NCBI GenBank assembly: GCA_024277675.1
Contig: JAJRUS010000110.1
Location: 1 to 48,029 of the forward strand
Source of the DNA: a bacterium
GTDB lineage: Bacteria; SZUA-182; SZUA-191; JAJRXT01
DNA length: 48,029 nt
Direction: 5' to 3'
In this document: positions 8,739 through 17,422 of the stretch, piece by piece
Numbering within the stretch: the first letter of the stretch is position 1
Layout of the letters: every line of letters begins with the position of its first letter
Notes under the pieces: model-generated
The model's database searches: none
Told to the model about the DNA's origin: nothing
The model's input: only the letters and a program-made list of their open reading frames with translations
Translations under genes and position numbers: made by a program

Positions 8739-11552
8739 GAGCAGCGCTTTTAAGAATTGGCCGGTGTAAGAGGCTTTATTTTGGGCTACTTGTTCCGGGG
8801 TGCCGGTGGCCACCACTTGTCCGCCTTCATCGCCTCCCTCAGGCCCTAAGTCCACAATATAATCGGCGGTTTTAATCACATCCAGGTTATGCTCGATTAC
8901 CAGCACCGTGTTGCCGGCATCGGTTAAGCGATTAAGCACTTCCAGCAGCTTTTTGATATCGTGAAAATGTAGCCCGGTGGTGGGTTCATCCAGTATATAC
9001 AGCGTCTTGCCGGTACTTTTACGTGAGAGTTCCTTGGACAACTTGATACGTTGCGCTTCACCCCCGGACAGGGTGGTGGCCGGTTGACCAAGATGGACAT
9101 AATCCAGCCCCACATCATACAGGGTTTGCAACTTATTTTTTATGCGGGGAATATTCTCAAAGAAGGGTAGGGCTTCCCCCACGGTCATATCCAGCGCTTG
9201 ATGGATGTTTCTGCCCTTATATTTTATTTCCAGCGTTTCGCGGTTGTATCTTTTGCCGTGACATTGCTCACAGCTTACATAGATATCGGGCAGAAAGTGC
9301 ATCTCGATCTTTTTGATGCCGTCACCCTCGCAGGCCTCACAGCGCCCTCCGCGGACATTGAAGCTGAAGCGGCCGGGTTTGTAACCCCGCAACCTTGATT
9401 CGGGTACCTCGGCAAACAGATCCCGTATATAAGTGAATAATCCGGTATAAGTGGCCGGATTAGAACGCGGGGTGCGGCCGATAGGGGACTGGTCAATGTT
9501 TATTACCTTGTCGATGGTGCCTATGCCCTCTAAGTGCTCTTGTGAGCCGAGTTCATAATAGCGGCGATTGATTAACAGCTTATACAGCACCTCTATCACC
9601 AGCGTACTCTTTCCGGAACCCGATACACCGGTGATACAGGAAAATAGCCCCAGCGGAAAGTTTACCCTGATATTTTTGAGATTGTTCTTGCAGGCACCCA
9701 CTATGCTAAAGTATCCGGCTTTTGGCTTTCGGCGGCGCTTGGGAATGGGGATATTCAAGCGTCCCGACAGATATTTACCGGTGAGCGAGTCCGGGTGAGC
9801 GGCAATCTGGGCCGGAGTGCCCTGAGCCACTACTTCACCGCCCTTTATACCGGCTCCCGGTCCCAGGTCAATTACCTCGTCTGCCGCCCATATGGTTTCG
9901 GCGTCATGTTCCACCACCAGTACCGTATTCCCCAGGTTTCGCAATTCTTTGAGGGTATTAAGCAGGCGGGCGTTGTCTCGCTGATGCAAGCCGATGCTTG
10001 GTTCATCCAGGATATACAGTACCCCCATAAGTGAAGAGCCGATTTGAGTGGCTAACCGGATACGCTCGGCTTCGCCGCCGGACAGCGTTCCCGCCCGGCG
10101 ATTTAAGGTCAGATAATCCAAACCTACATTTATTAAAAACTCCAGGCGTGCCCGCAGTTCCTTTAGTATAGCTTCGGCGATTATTTTTTTTGGTGGGCTT
10201 AATTTTAATGAATCAAAAAAGCCAAGTGCGTGCTTTATGGTGAAGGCGGCCACCTGGGCAATGTGGTTGCCGTTAATTTTTACCGCCAGACTTTCGGGTC
10301 GCAGCCTGGCCCCACCACAACTGTGGCAGGGTTTATTGCGCATATAGCGCTGAATCTGATCGCGCATGTGCTGGGATTTAGTCTCACGGAAACGGCGCTC
10401 CAGGTTGGGAATTACCCCTTCATAATATCCCCACCATTCCCACTTGTTTTGCTTGTTCCGGGATTGAAGGCTGATATGCACCTTATCCGGCGCCCCGTAA
10501 AGCACAATCTGTCTGGCCTGTTCGCTTAAGTCATTGAACGGGGCCTTAATATCGAAGCCGTAACGCTGGGCGGTGGCTTTAAGCTTTTGCATATAAAAAT
10601 TATCCATTCCTCCAGCCATGCCGCTCCAGGGGGCAATTGCTCCATTGGCAATGGATTTACCGGGGCCGGGTACTATCAATTCCGGGTCCAGCTCAATCCG
10701 CTCCCCCAGCCCGTCACATTCGGGACAGGCGCCGTGTGGGCTATTAAATGAGAAAGAGCGGGGAGATATTTCGGGATAGCTGACCCTGCAATTGATACAG
10801 GCCAATAGTTGGCTGAAGGTCAGGTCAGTCCCCCCCAATTGGTTGATTATGACAATCCCCTCCGCCAATCGCAGCGCAGTTTCCACCGAATCGGCCAGCC
10901 GTTGGCGGATTCCCTGATCCACTTTCAAGCGATCCACTACAATTTCAATATCGTGTTTTTTGTACTTATCTAAGTCCGGTGGTTGTTCCAGATTATAGAC
11001 GGTTCCGTCAATCCGGCAGCGCACATAGCCCTGGCGCTGCATTTCCTCCAATAGTTTCCGATATTCTCCCTTGCGGCCCCTGATTATCGGGGCCAACACC
11101 TGTATCTTGCTGCTCTTTGGCAGGCTCAATACCTGGTCTACAATCTGACTGCTGGTCTGGGGGGCGATAGCTTGCCCGCATTTATAACAATGAGCTTGAC
11201 CCACCCTGGCAAACAACAGCCGCAGATAATCATATATCTCGGTTACTGTACCCACGGTGGAGCGGGGATTTTTGGAGGTAGTGCGCTGCTCGATAGAGAT
11301 AGCCGGTGACAAGCCCTCGATTGACTCCACATCCGGTTTTTCCATCTGGCCCAGAAATTGGCGGGCATAGGCCGACAACGACTCTACATAGCGCCGCTGA
11401 CCCTCGGCATAGATGGTGTCAAATGCCAGTGAGGATTTGCCCGAACCGCTCAAACCGGTAATCACCACCAGCTTGTCCCGGGGTATAGACAGGGAGATGC
11501 TCTTCAGGTTATGCTCTCTGGCGTCTTTTATTATAATGTGCGATTTGGACAT
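8703..11552 (-). CDS. uvrA: Excinuclease ABC subunit A (UvrA)
   Basis: Damage-recognition ATPase of nucleotide excision repair, 949 aa. It has two ABC ATPase modules: first Walker [10 protein letters not shown] (33-41), second GVSGSGKST (about 633-641), two LSGGEA signatures, and zinc-finger CxxC pairs (CYKC, CINC/CPEC, CEAC/CEQC). The family normally ends shortly after YTGQFLKxLL. Here the last 11 residues ([11 protein letters not shown]) and the stop codon are encoded by the end of the MITE copy at 8575-8738, beginning exactly at its terminal base. The tail is probably harmless. No Shine-Dalgarno is obvious. A possible promoter (TTGCTA, 17 bases, TATTCG) lies upstream at about 11590-11620, between the gene and MITE copy 2. 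Confidence 0.98.
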   Translation of the reverse strand: MSKSHIIIKDAREHNLKSISLSIPRDKLVVITGLSGSGKSSLAFDTIYAEGQRRYVESLSAYARQFLGQMEKPDVESIEGLSPAISIEQRTTSKNPRSTVGTVTEIYDYLRLLFARVGQAHCYKCGQAIAPQTSSQIVDQVLSLPKSSKIQVLAPIIRGRKGEYRKLLEEMQRQGYVRCRIDGTVYNLEQPPDLDKYKKHDIEIVVDRLKVDQGIRQRLADSVETALRLAEGIVIINQLGGTDLTFSQLLACINCRVSYPEISPRSFSFNSPHGACPECDGLGERIELDPELIVPGPGKSIANGAIAPWSGMAGGMDNFYMQKLKATAQRYGFDIKAPFNDLSEQARQIVLYGAPDKVHISLQSRNKQNKWEWWGYYEGVIPNLERRFRETKSQHMRDQIQRYMRNKPCHSCGGARLRPESLAVKINGNHIAQVAAFTIKHALGFFDSLKLSPPKKIIAEAILKELRARLEFLINVGLDYLTLNRRAGTLSGGEAERIRLATQIGSSLMGVLYILDEPSIGLHQRDNARLLNTLKELRNLGNTVLVVEHDAETIWAADEVIDLGPGAGIKGGEVVAQGTPAQIAAHPDSLTGKYLSGRLNIPIPKRRRKPKAGYFSIVGACKNNLKNIRVNFPLGLFSCITGVSGSGKSTLVIEVLYKLLINRRYYELGSQEHLEGIGTIDKVINIDQSPIGRTPRSNPATYTGLFTYIRDLFAEVPESRLRGYKPGRFSFNVRGGRCEACEGDGIKKIEMHFLPDIYVSCEQCHGKRYNRETLEIKYKGRNIHQALDMTVGEALPFFENIPRIKNKLQTLYDVGLDYVHLGQPATTLSGGEAQRIKLSKELSRKSTGKTLYILDEPTTGLHFHDIKKLLEVLNRLTDAGNTVLVIEHNLDVIKTADYIVDLGPEGGDEGGQVVATGTPEQVAQNKASYTGQFLKALLGACRTLDDSTA

Positions 11553-11651
11553 AGTATGTGCTAAGGTTTTTTGAGCAATTCTCTATCCCGAATAATCCTA
11601 TTAATAGATTTTAGCAAAAGTTAGCTGAATTTATGAATAGATCGGGTGCAA

Positions 11652-11814
11652 GGAGTCTGTCGGACTTTAGATGATTCTACTGCGTAAAGTGATAAACATA
11701 TCCATTTTCCCGCTCATTTTCGTTAAATAGGCACGCTATTCGCCTCAAATGATCGAAAAAATGGGCTATGTTTCTTACTTTCCTCGCTACGAACTCTAAA
11801 GTCCGACAGACTCC
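11652..11814 (-). mobile_element. MITE-like element, copy 2 (163 bp)
   Basis: Second copy of the 164-bp element, in the opposite orientation to the one at 8575-8738. The 20-bp terminal inverted repeats are perfect (GGAGTCTGTCGGACTTTAGA and its exact complement). It lies in the gap between uvrA and the zinc-ribbon gene. The flanking bases are AA on both sides, too short to prove a target duplication. It contains no open reading frame of note. Confidence 0.87.
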
Positions 11815-11850
11815 AAGGGGTTCGTTTTTCGGTAGTCATGGCGTAAGTCA

Positions 11851-12351
11851 TTATTTACCGGTTACATAGTAACTTAGTCTTAGGAATCTGGTATATTTGC
11901 GCAGGGCTTCGGCTCGAAGCTTTTCTTTTTCGATGTCGGCCTTTTTCTGTTGATAGCTTGGGATATCAGCCAGCAGTTTTTGCAAATAGGTTTCTTGCTC
12001 CTGCTTACTCATAAAGCTATCCCGGATAGTTCCAAATTCACCGGAGTCAAGGAAAAATCCACCGCAAAGATAGCATTCATCAACGTTTACTTCTTTTGAT
12101 GATTGATATTTGTGGATGTGCATGGGGCTATTACATTTGGGGCAGTTAATTTTTCCACGGCCCTCATCGTTTACCCGTGGATAGTTAAGGGCTTCCTGAA
12201 GGGCGGCGCCACAACCCTCATCCTGCTCATCGAGTTTCCTCAATTCCACCCAATCAAACCATATCCCCTTACAACCATTTTTACAAACATCGACTTTTAC
12301 GCCGCCAAAATCTTGCTCGATCATTTCTTTTTTACATACCGGACATTTCAT
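11851..12351 (-). CDS. Zinc-ribbon (zf-TFIIB-like) protein
   Basis: 166-aa protein with two zinc-ribbon units: Cys3/Cys6 with Cys23/Cys27 (MKCPVCKKEM, DVCKNGCKGIWFD) and Cys70/Cys73 with Cys93/Cys96 (CPKC, CYLCGGFFLDSGE). The CGG-x-WFD/FLD-x-GE pattern is that of the bacterial TFIIB-type zinc-ribbon family, which has no established function. The C-terminal third is charged, helical and probably coiled-coil. I chose the start at 12351 (MKCPVC) because AAAGGAG lies 7 bases upstream; an in-frame ATG at 12393 would add 14 residues that do not belong to the family. It follows the PDZ gene on the same strand, with a terminator-like hairpin between them. Confidence 0.82.
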   Translation of the reverse strand: MKCPVCKKEMIEQDFGGVKVDVCKNGCKGIWFDWVELRKLDEQDEGCGAALQEALNYPRVNDEGRGKINCPKCNSPMHIHKYQSSKEVNVDECYLCGGFFLDSGEFGTIRDSFMSKQEQETYLQKLLADIPSYQQKKADIEKEKLRAEALRKYTRFLRLSYYVTGK

Positions 12352-12401
12352 AAAATGACTCCTTTGGTTAAATCGGGTCCGGGTTAAGGGCAAAAAGCTA
12401 G

Positions 12402-12440
12402 GAGACTGTCAATCAGCTTTTGACAGGTTAATTCAGTCTC
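12402..12440 (-). terminator. Hairpin downstream of the PDZ gene
   Basis: GAGACTG/CAGTCTC arms (12402-12408, 12434-12440) enclose a second nested stem, CTGTCAA/TTGACAG. On the minus strand the structure is followed by CTAGCTTTTTG, consistent with an intrinsic terminator for the PDZ gene. Confidence 0.5.
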
Positions 12441-12491
12441 TTGGCTTGAAAGGCAAAAAACCATGCCCGTCAAAACAAGCTTGACGATGTA

Positions 12492-13508
12492 CTAGTTACC
12501 CATGGGAGCCGAAAAAAGCTGCTTCAAGGTAAGCCGCTGTGATTTATTAACGAGCGAGAAATATTCTTTCAGTAAATTCAAAGCCTGCTGCTGACGCTTC
12601 GCTTCCAGTTTGGATGATTTTTGCAACACATCTTCCAACTTATCCAGGTTTATGGCTTCTCCGCTCAACACTTCTTCCAGTTCCAGTTGCATTATTTTAA
12701 AGTCAGCATCGGTTTTTATTTGCTGCTTCTTGTAATCCAATTGCAGCTTATGCAGGGATTTAAGCTGCTTATCTGTAACATTCAGCTTTTGTCGGTATTT
12801 TTCATAGCTCGAAATTTCATTTAGTATAGCGCTTAAGAATTCTTTCAGGGGATCGGCGCTTTTGACTATTATCTGTCCGGAGGTTTCATGGCCTTGAAAT
12901 TGTCCCATCGGGGAACGCTGCATCATTTCTTCCATGAACATACCGGGTCTTAGACCTCCTTTGTCAGTTGTGCCTGCCAGGGGAGTTTTAGCCATCATCC
13001 CCTTCATCATCATGCCTGGTTGCGGCCGGGTTTTACCCTTCATAATATCATTCATTTCCGGGGCAATTTCACGCAGTGAAGCCTGCACATAGATGCTTTC
13101 TTTTACCGGCTTTCCATTACGCAACAGGGTGAATTCAACCTCGGAATTTGGTTTTAAGGCGGCCATTACGTCATCCAGAGTGGCCAGTGAATCAATAGCC
13201 TGCTCATTGGCCGCTATTATTATATCACCCTCCGCTATATCTTCGGAATCTGCAAGTCCGCCTTCAACTATCTCATGAATAAGCACTCCGCTGACATCCG
13301 CATTTTGATAATCCACTCCCTTAAAACCAAGCCAGTCTTGAGAGAGGCTTCTTCCCCTGAAAAGAGGAGCGGCATATGGTCCCTGTTGTTTATGTTTCAT
13401 GCCCGTGATTACTTGAGCGGGAGTAACCCCGCCATGTGCCCATGTCCGGGGTACCAGAAACATGGTAAAACTCAACCAGGTAATCATAAATACGAGTTTC
13501 TTACTCAT
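12492..13508 (-). CDS. Secreted PDZ protein with Met-rich linker and Spy/CpxP/ZraP-like tail
   Basis: 338-aa exported protein. Residues 1-24 form a signal peptide ending RTWA-HGG. Residues about 58-142 are a PDZ domain (WLGFKGVDY, GVLIHEIVEGGLADSEDIAEGDIII). Residues 152-201 are rich in methionine (PGMMMKGMMA, PGMFMEEMMQ), a style seen in copper-binding proteins. Residues about 237-333 are helical, with LNVTDKQLKSL and a late LTLKQL, recalling the LTxxQ motifs of the periplasmic Spy/CpxP/ZraP group. Start at 13508: AAAGGAG is 7 bases upstream, whereas the alternative ATG at 13514 sits too close to it. A role in envelope stress or metal handling is inference. It is transcribed divergently from the glycosyltransferase at 13774. 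Confidence 0.75.
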   Translation of the reverse strand: MSKKLVFMITWLSFTMFLVPRTWAHGGVTPAQVITGMKHKQQGPYAAPLFRGRSLSQDWLGFKGVDYQNADVSGVLIHEIVEGGLADSEDIAEGDIIIAANEQAIDSLATLDDVMAALKPNSEVEFTLLRNGKPVKESIYVQASLREIAPEMNDIMKGKTRPQPGMMMKGMMAKTPLAGTTDKGGLRPGMFMEEMMQRSPMGQFQGHETSGQIIVKSADPLKEFLSAILNEISSYEKYRQKLNVTDKQLKSLHKLQLDYKKQQIKTDADFKIMQLELEEVLSGEAINLDKLEDVLQKSSKLEAKRQQQALNLLKEYFSLVNKSQRLTLKQLFSAPMGN

Positions 13509-13685
13509 GACCATACTCCTTTTAATCAGTGTGGGATGGATACATATATCGGCTTAACTTGCTAATATCTGCAATAAGTAAGTTAAAATTCTCTGGTTAA
13601 GTATACCAAGAATTATATTAATAGAAAAGCGTAAAGCTGTACATGTGTCAAAACTGTCCATGAACCACAGACAACTTCGTTGTTC

Positions 13686-13714
13686 TTGACAGTCGGCGGT
13701 TAATCTGCCATAAT
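13686..13714 (+). promoter_or_regulatory. Sigma-70-type promoter for the Dpm1-like gene cluster
   Basis: TTGACA (13686-13691), 17 bases, then CATAAT (13709-13714). This is a near-consensus promoter about 60 bases upstream of the glycosyltransferase start. The remainder of the 265-base divergent gap (13509-13773) holds nothing else I can identify. Confidence 0.7.
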
Positions 13715-13773
13715 TCATTAATTATTAACAGGGACTTAGTCTTTAAGCATAAGGAGCAAAAAGTTTTATTACC

Positions 13774-14487
13774 ATGAGCCGGCCGAAAGCGATGATAATC
13801 ATGCCCACCTATAACGAGAAGGGCAGTTTAGAGAAATTGATCAAAGAGATTCTTGAACTGGATTTAGGTTTTTACATTACCATTGTGGATGACAATTCCC
13901 CGGATGGTACTGGAGAAATAGCTGATCGCCTGGCCGCCCGGTATCCCCAAATACAGGTTATACATCGCGAGAAAAAGCTGGGCCTGGGAACTGCATATAT
14001 AGAGGGCTTCAAGTATGCCTTAAGCCAGGGGATGGATTATATCTTCGAGATGGATGCCGATTTCTCTCACCACCCCAAATACCTGGTACAAATGTTGGAG
14101 CAAATCAAAGCTGCCGATTTGGTGATAGGCAGCCGCTATTTGCGGGGAGTACGGGTAGATAATTGGGGCTTTCGGCGTCTGTTTTTGAGCAAGCTGGCTA
14201 ATCTGTATGTTCAATTTGTCGCCCCGTTGCCTTTAGAAGATAGTACCAGTGGCTTGAGGTGTTTTAAGCGAGAGGTGTTGGAAACTATCGGTTTGGATCG
14301 GATACATTCCGATGGATACTGCTTCCAGATAGAGTTATGCTACCTGACCCATCGCAAAGGGTTTAAGATTGTGGAGCTGCCAATTACCTTTTATGAGCGA
14401 ATGGGAGGCTATTCCAAGATGTCCAATAAAATCGTCTATGAGGCCATCTGGCTGGTGATAAAACTAAGGCTCGGTTTAGTAAAATAA
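13774..14487 (+). CDS. Dolichol/polyprenol-phosphate mannosyltransferase-like GT2
   Basis: Cytosolic GT-A glycosyltransferase of family GT2 (237 aa). The Dpm1 subgroup hallmarks are present: DDNSPDGTG (39-47), DMD-type metal site EMDADFSHHP (92-101), and LEDSTSGLRCFKRE. Enzymes of this group transfer mannose (or glucose/GlcNAc) from a nucleotide sugar to polyprenyl phosphate. There is no C-terminal membrane domain, so it is the short soluble-type enzyme. AAGGAG lies 17 bases before the ATG, longer than usual, so the start could be slightly upstream at a non-ATG codon. The sugar specificity is inferred from subgroup similarity only. It is followed by a small unknown gene and a thioesterase. 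Confidence 0.88.
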   Translation: MSRPKAMIIMPTYNEKGSLEKLIKEILELDLGFYITIVDDNSPDGTGEIADRLAARYPQIQVIHREKKLGLGTAYIEGFKYALSQGMDYIFEMDADFSHHPKYLVQMLEQIKAADLVIGSRYLRGVRVDNWGFRRLFLSKLANLYVQFVAPLPLEDSTSGLRCFKREVLETIGLDRIHSDGYCFQIELCYLTHRKGFKIVELPITFYERMGGYSKMSNKIVYEAIWLVIKLRLGLVK

Positions 14488-14504
14488 CATCTAAGGACTG
14501 TAGA

Positions 14505-14780
14505 ATGAAAAAAATAAAGGCGTTAACATCTCGAGATTTTTTTGATTATCTGGTATCAAATTCCAATATTGATCCGAAACAGCAAAGTCAAAAATTCATA
14601 GCTATGCATCTGGAGGAGGTTCGGCGCCGTACGCAAATGTTGCAGGAGCTTCAATATGATAAACGCCAGATCAAAAAACGCATTAAACAAAATATCCGTT
14701 GGGAATTCGAACTGTTGGGGTTGCCTGAATTCTATAATCTGGTGGATAAAGTCATTGACCAGACGTATAAGCCCAAATGA
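14505..14780 (+). CDS. Small basic helical protein of unknown function
   Basis: 91 aa, rich in Lys/Arg and Gln, and predicted all-helical (central segment EEVRRRTQMLQELQYDKRQIKK is coiled-coil-like). I do not recognise a family. It begins 17 bases after the GT2 gene and its TGA overlaps the GAGG that serves the thioesterase, so the three genes appear to be one transcript. There are no membrane segments or cysteines. Codon use resembles its neighbours and it is likely a real gene. Confidence 0.65.
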   Translation: MKKIKALTSRDFFDYLVSNSNIDPKQQSQKFIAMHLEEVRRRTQMLQELQYDKRQIKKRIKQNIRWEFELLGLPEFYNLVDKVIDQTYKPK

Positions 14781-14792
14781 GGTTCATGAACG

Positions 14793-15176
14793 GTGGAAAT
14801 AAGAGTCTATTATAAAGATACCGACGCCGGCGGGGTGGTTTATTACGCCAATTACCTGCGCTTCTTTGAAGTGGCCCGTACTGAGTATATGCGGGAACTC
14901 GGAATCTCAATAGAAGAGTATATTAATAATGGTACCTTGTTTGTGGTAGTCCATGCTGAGCTTGACTATAAGTCACCGGCCGGCTATGGAGATGTTTTAT
15001 CAATTGCCACTTGGGTAGTTGAACTAAAAAAAGCCAGCTTTACCTTCCAACACCAAATAATAAATCAAGCTGACCAGCGACTGATTGTTACCGGTAATAC
15101 CACGCTTTGTTGCATAAATGAGCAGCGTAAGGTACAAGCATTGCCGCCGGAATTACTATATAAGCTCAAGGCATGA
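14793..15176 (+). CDS. YbgC/FadM-type acyl-CoA thioesterase (hot-dog fold)
   Basis: 127-aa 4-hydroxybenzoyl-CoA-thioesterase-like protein. The diagnostic YYKDTDAGGVVYYANYLRFF motif is at 6-25, with catalytic Asp11. Family members hydrolyse short or long acyl-CoA/acyl-ACP and often go with envelope genes. It starts with GTG at 14793, which gives the canonical N-terminus directly ahead of the motif; GAGG about 10 bases upstream serves as ribosome-binding site. It is last in the GT2 transcript. The actual acyl substrate cannot be read. Confidence 0.9.
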   Translation: MEIRVYYKDTDAGGVVYYANYLRFFEVARTEYMRELGISIEEYINNGTLFVVVHAELDYKSPAGYGDVLSIATWVVELKKASFTFQHQIINQADQRLIVTGNTTLCCINEQRKVQALPPELLYKLKA

Positions 15177-15606
15177 TTTATTAACCATTCCCAATTCATT
15201 TCCTTTAAATTGGTTATCCACAGAAATTGTGAATAAGTTGTGTAGAAGTCTGTTAATGATTAAACCAAGACATTGAAATTAATTACATAATAGCAATTTG
15301 CCCATGATTTAATCACTTTGGTAAATCTAATAAAAACAACTAGATAAACGGCAACTGTCTGTTATTAATATGCTAATAATTTTCCAACAATATATAGTGG
15401 TTAGCTTATCCACAGGCACAATTGTGCAATCAATTACCCCCCTTTTTAGTTTTAGCTGCAATCTGCTGCTCTGGGTGTTAAATATAAGTTACATGAGAGG
15501 CATTATTCAGCGGCACAGAGGTGAACTTGGCATCTGTTTATGTTATATTTAGAAGGTTCTAAACACTAAGGGTATTATCAGGGTGCTTGCAGGGGGTATT
15601 TTTTAC
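15177..15606. other. AT-rich gene-free stretch with DnaA-box-like sites
   Basis: No convincing gene is present; the 60-codon reading frame at 15370-15552 has no ribosome-binding site and no recognisable product. The region holds two perfect TTATCCACA sequences (15214-15222 and 15406-15414), one TTATTCACA on the minus strand (15229-15237), and a weaker match next to it (15239-15247, minus). These fit the bacterial DnaA-box consensus. No dnaA or dnaN gene is near. Confidence 0.55.
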
Positions 15607-15635
15607 TTGACAAATGAAGTGGGTGTTGTTATGTT
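15607..15635 (+). promoter_or_regulatory. Sigma-70-type promoter of hrcA-grpE-dnaK
   Basis: TTGACA (15607-15612), 17-base spacer, TATGTT (15630-15635). The CIRCE operator begins 6 bases after the -10 box, so it covers the start point. Confidence 0.85.
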
Positions 15636-15641
15636 TACAGT

Positions 15642-15668
15642 TTAGCACTCTCTGATAGAGAGTGCTAA
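15642..15668 (+). promoter_or_regulatory. CIRCE operator
   Basis: TTAGCACTC, nine bases, then GAGTGCTAA: a perfect match to the HrcA-binding inverted repeat. It lies between the promoter and hrcA, 25 bases before the start codon, giving heat-inducible autoregulation of the operon. Confidence 0.97.
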
Positions 15669-15693
15669 ACTGTATTCTTTTTCAGGATAAAAA

Positions 15694-16734
15694 ATGGCCA
15701 GATATGCTAAATTAGACGAGAGAAGTATGCAAATTCTACGGGCGGTGGTCAATTGCTATATTGCTACTGCTGAACCGGTGGGGTCTCGCACTATCTCCAG
15801 AAAATACAATTTTAACCTGAGTCCGGCCACTATTCGCAATATTATGGCCGATCTGGAGGAATTGGGTTACTTAAAACATCCCCATACTTCAGCCGGCCGG
15901 CTGCCTACTGAGCAGGGGTATCGCTTTTATGTCGAATCCTTAACCAAAGAGCGCCTCCAACTCCAGCAACCCATAGCCGGTATCGAAAAATGTTATAATA
16001 GAAGATTCGCTGAAATATCACATCTGCTGCGTTATACTTCCAAGATACTTTCCTCCACTACTCACTGTATAGGCGTAGTTTCGGCCCCCCGGATCGAGGA
16101 CATGATGTTTAAGCACATGAATTTTGTCCATCTGAGGGATAATCTGGTGTTGGTGGTATTTGTGTCCCGTTCCGGTTCAGTGCAGCAGAAAGTGATCGAA
16201 GTTTCAGAGTCGTATACCCAGGAGAAGCTGGATCAAATGGCGCGGTGTTTAAATGAACATTTTAAGGATGTTCCCTTGTTCTATATCAGAACCCGCCTGC
16301 TGGATATGATGAGACAGGATAAGCAGTTGTATGATGAATTGCTGGAGCGGGCGTTGAGGCTTAGCCGACAGGTGTTTGATTCATCGGAAGAGACTACGGT
16401 ATATATAGATGGTCAGTTGAATATTTTGAACCATCCTGAATTTGAAGACTTGAAGAAAATGAAGGCCATGTTTGGGGCGTTTGAAGAGAAAAGCCAATTA
16501 ATACTCATTTTGGATAAGTGTTTGGAAGGCGGGGGCTTGCGGGTATTAATCGGTTCCGAGAACCAAATTGAGGAAATGAAAGATTGTAGCTTTGTTACTA
16601 CTACTTATAAGGCCGGTGATTCGGTGATGGGCGCCTTGGGGGTTATCGGTCCTACCAGGATGGAGTATTCCAGTGTGATTCCCTTGGTGGAATATACGGC
16701 CAAGATGGTCAGCCGGATGTTGAGCCGGATGTAA
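15694..16734 (+). CDS. hrcA: Heat-inducible transcription repressor HrcA
   Basis: 346-aa repressor that binds CIRCE and releases it when GroEL/chaperone capacity is titrated by misfolded protein. The N-terminal winged-helix domain contains GSRTISRKYNFNLSPATIRN and the typical HPHTSAGRLPTEQGYRFYV segment. The C-terminal GAF-like domain ends in ALGVIGPTRMEYS. It is first gene of the operon, directly behind promoter and CIRCE, and length and order are standard. AGGAT 7 bases upstream supports the ATG at 15694. Confidence 0.97.
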   Translation: MARYAKLDERSMQILRAVVNCYIATAEPVGSRTISRKYNFNLSPATIRNIMADLEELGYLKHPHTSAGRLPTEQGYRFYVESLTKERLQLQQPIAGIEKCYNRRFAEISHLLRYTSKILSSTTHCIGVVSAPRIEDMMFKHMNFVHLRDNLVLVVFVSRSGSVQQKVIEVSESYTQEKLDQMARCLNEHFKDVPLFYIRTRLLDMMRQDKQLYDELLERALRLSRQVFDSSEETTVYIDGQLNILNHPEFEDLKKMKAMFGAFEEKSQLILILDKCLEGGGLRVLIGSENQIEEMKDCSFVTTTYKAGDSVMGALGVIGPTRMEYSSVIPLVEYTAKMVSRMLSRM

Positions 16735-16756
16735 TTCGATTTAGAGGGGTGATAAT

Positions 16757-17377
16757 TTGACTAGCGAAGAAAAAAAGATTATCGCTTCTGATTTGAGAGG
16801 CGAAGAGGTGTCTGCTCCGGTTAATGCTGAGCCAGCGGGAGTTGAACCGGTAAAAAAACCGGAAGATAAGGAGCTTAATCAATTGAAACAAAAACTACAG
16901 GCGCAGGCTGAGGAAATCCGAAAGCTGCAGGATTGTCTGTTGCGGGAGCAGGCTGAAGCAGAAAACTTCCGCAAGCGGTTACAGAAGGAAAAGACCGAGT
17001 TGGTTAAGTTTGCAGTTGAGGGATTGATCAGCGATTTGCTGCCGGTAATGGATGATTTTGAAAGGGCAATTATAGCGGCAGATTCCTCCCATGACCCTGA
17101 AACATTACAAGCAGGTGTAAAGCTGATATTCAACCAGTTGCAGAATGTATTAAACCGGGCCGGATTGGAGAGGGTCGATGCGCTGGGAGAAGCATTCGAT
17201 CCGAACAAGCACGAGGCGGTCAGGATGATCGAATCCCGTGAGCATGACGATAGTATTGTACTGGAAGAACTGCGTAAGGGCTATACCTTAAATAAACGTA
17301 TCCTGCGGCCAAGTATGGTGGCCGTTTCCAAGCGCAAAGCAGGCGCAGCCTGTAAAAACAAAAACCGAGATAACTAA
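16757..17377 (+). CDS. grpE: Nucleotide exchange factor GrpE
   Basis: 206-aa cochaperone that exchanges ADP for ATP on DnaK. The long N-terminal coiled coil (ELNQLKQKLQAQAEEIRK, then RKRLQKEKTEL) and the C-terminal beta-wing with EAFDPNKHEAVRM and LRKGYTLNKRILRPSMVAVSK are clear. The start is TTG at 16757, chosen because AGAGGGGTG precedes it at proper spacing and no ATG is nearby. It lies 22 bases after hrcA and 45 before dnaK. Confidence 0.97.
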   Translation: MTSEEKKIIASDLRGEEVSAPVNAEPAGVEPVKKPEDKELNQLKQKLQAQAEEIRKLQDCLLREQAEAENFRKRLQKEKTELVKFAVEGLISDLLPVMDDFERAIIAADSSHDPETLQAGVKLIFNQLQNVLNRAGLERVDALGEAFDPNKHEAVRMIESREHDDSIVLEELRKGYTLNKRILRPSMVAVSKRKAGAACKNKNRDN

Positions 17378-17422
17378 ACAAGTAATTGAGACGAAATTTT
17401 TTATTAAGGGGGGTTATAAAAC

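Noticed and set aside
8575-11814. Composite transposon carrying uvrA
   Set aside because: No transposase is present, and uvrA is a normal housekeeping gene. Two inverted non-coding copies alone do not make a transposon, although inversion remains possible.
13275-13565. 96-codon plus-strand frame opposite the PDZ gene
   Set aside because: It lies on the opposite strand of a gene with signal peptide, PDZ domain and a strong ribosome-binding site.
15370-15552. 60-codon reading frame as a gene
   Set aside because: No ribosome-binding site, unusual hydrophobic/Cys composition and no family; it lies across the DnaA-box-like region.
15177-15606. Chromosomal replication origin
   Set aside because: DnaA-box-like sites are present, but dnaA, dnaN, rpmH or gidA are not nearby and no repeated AT-rich 13-mers are evident. 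A cluster of sites alone does not justify an origin call.
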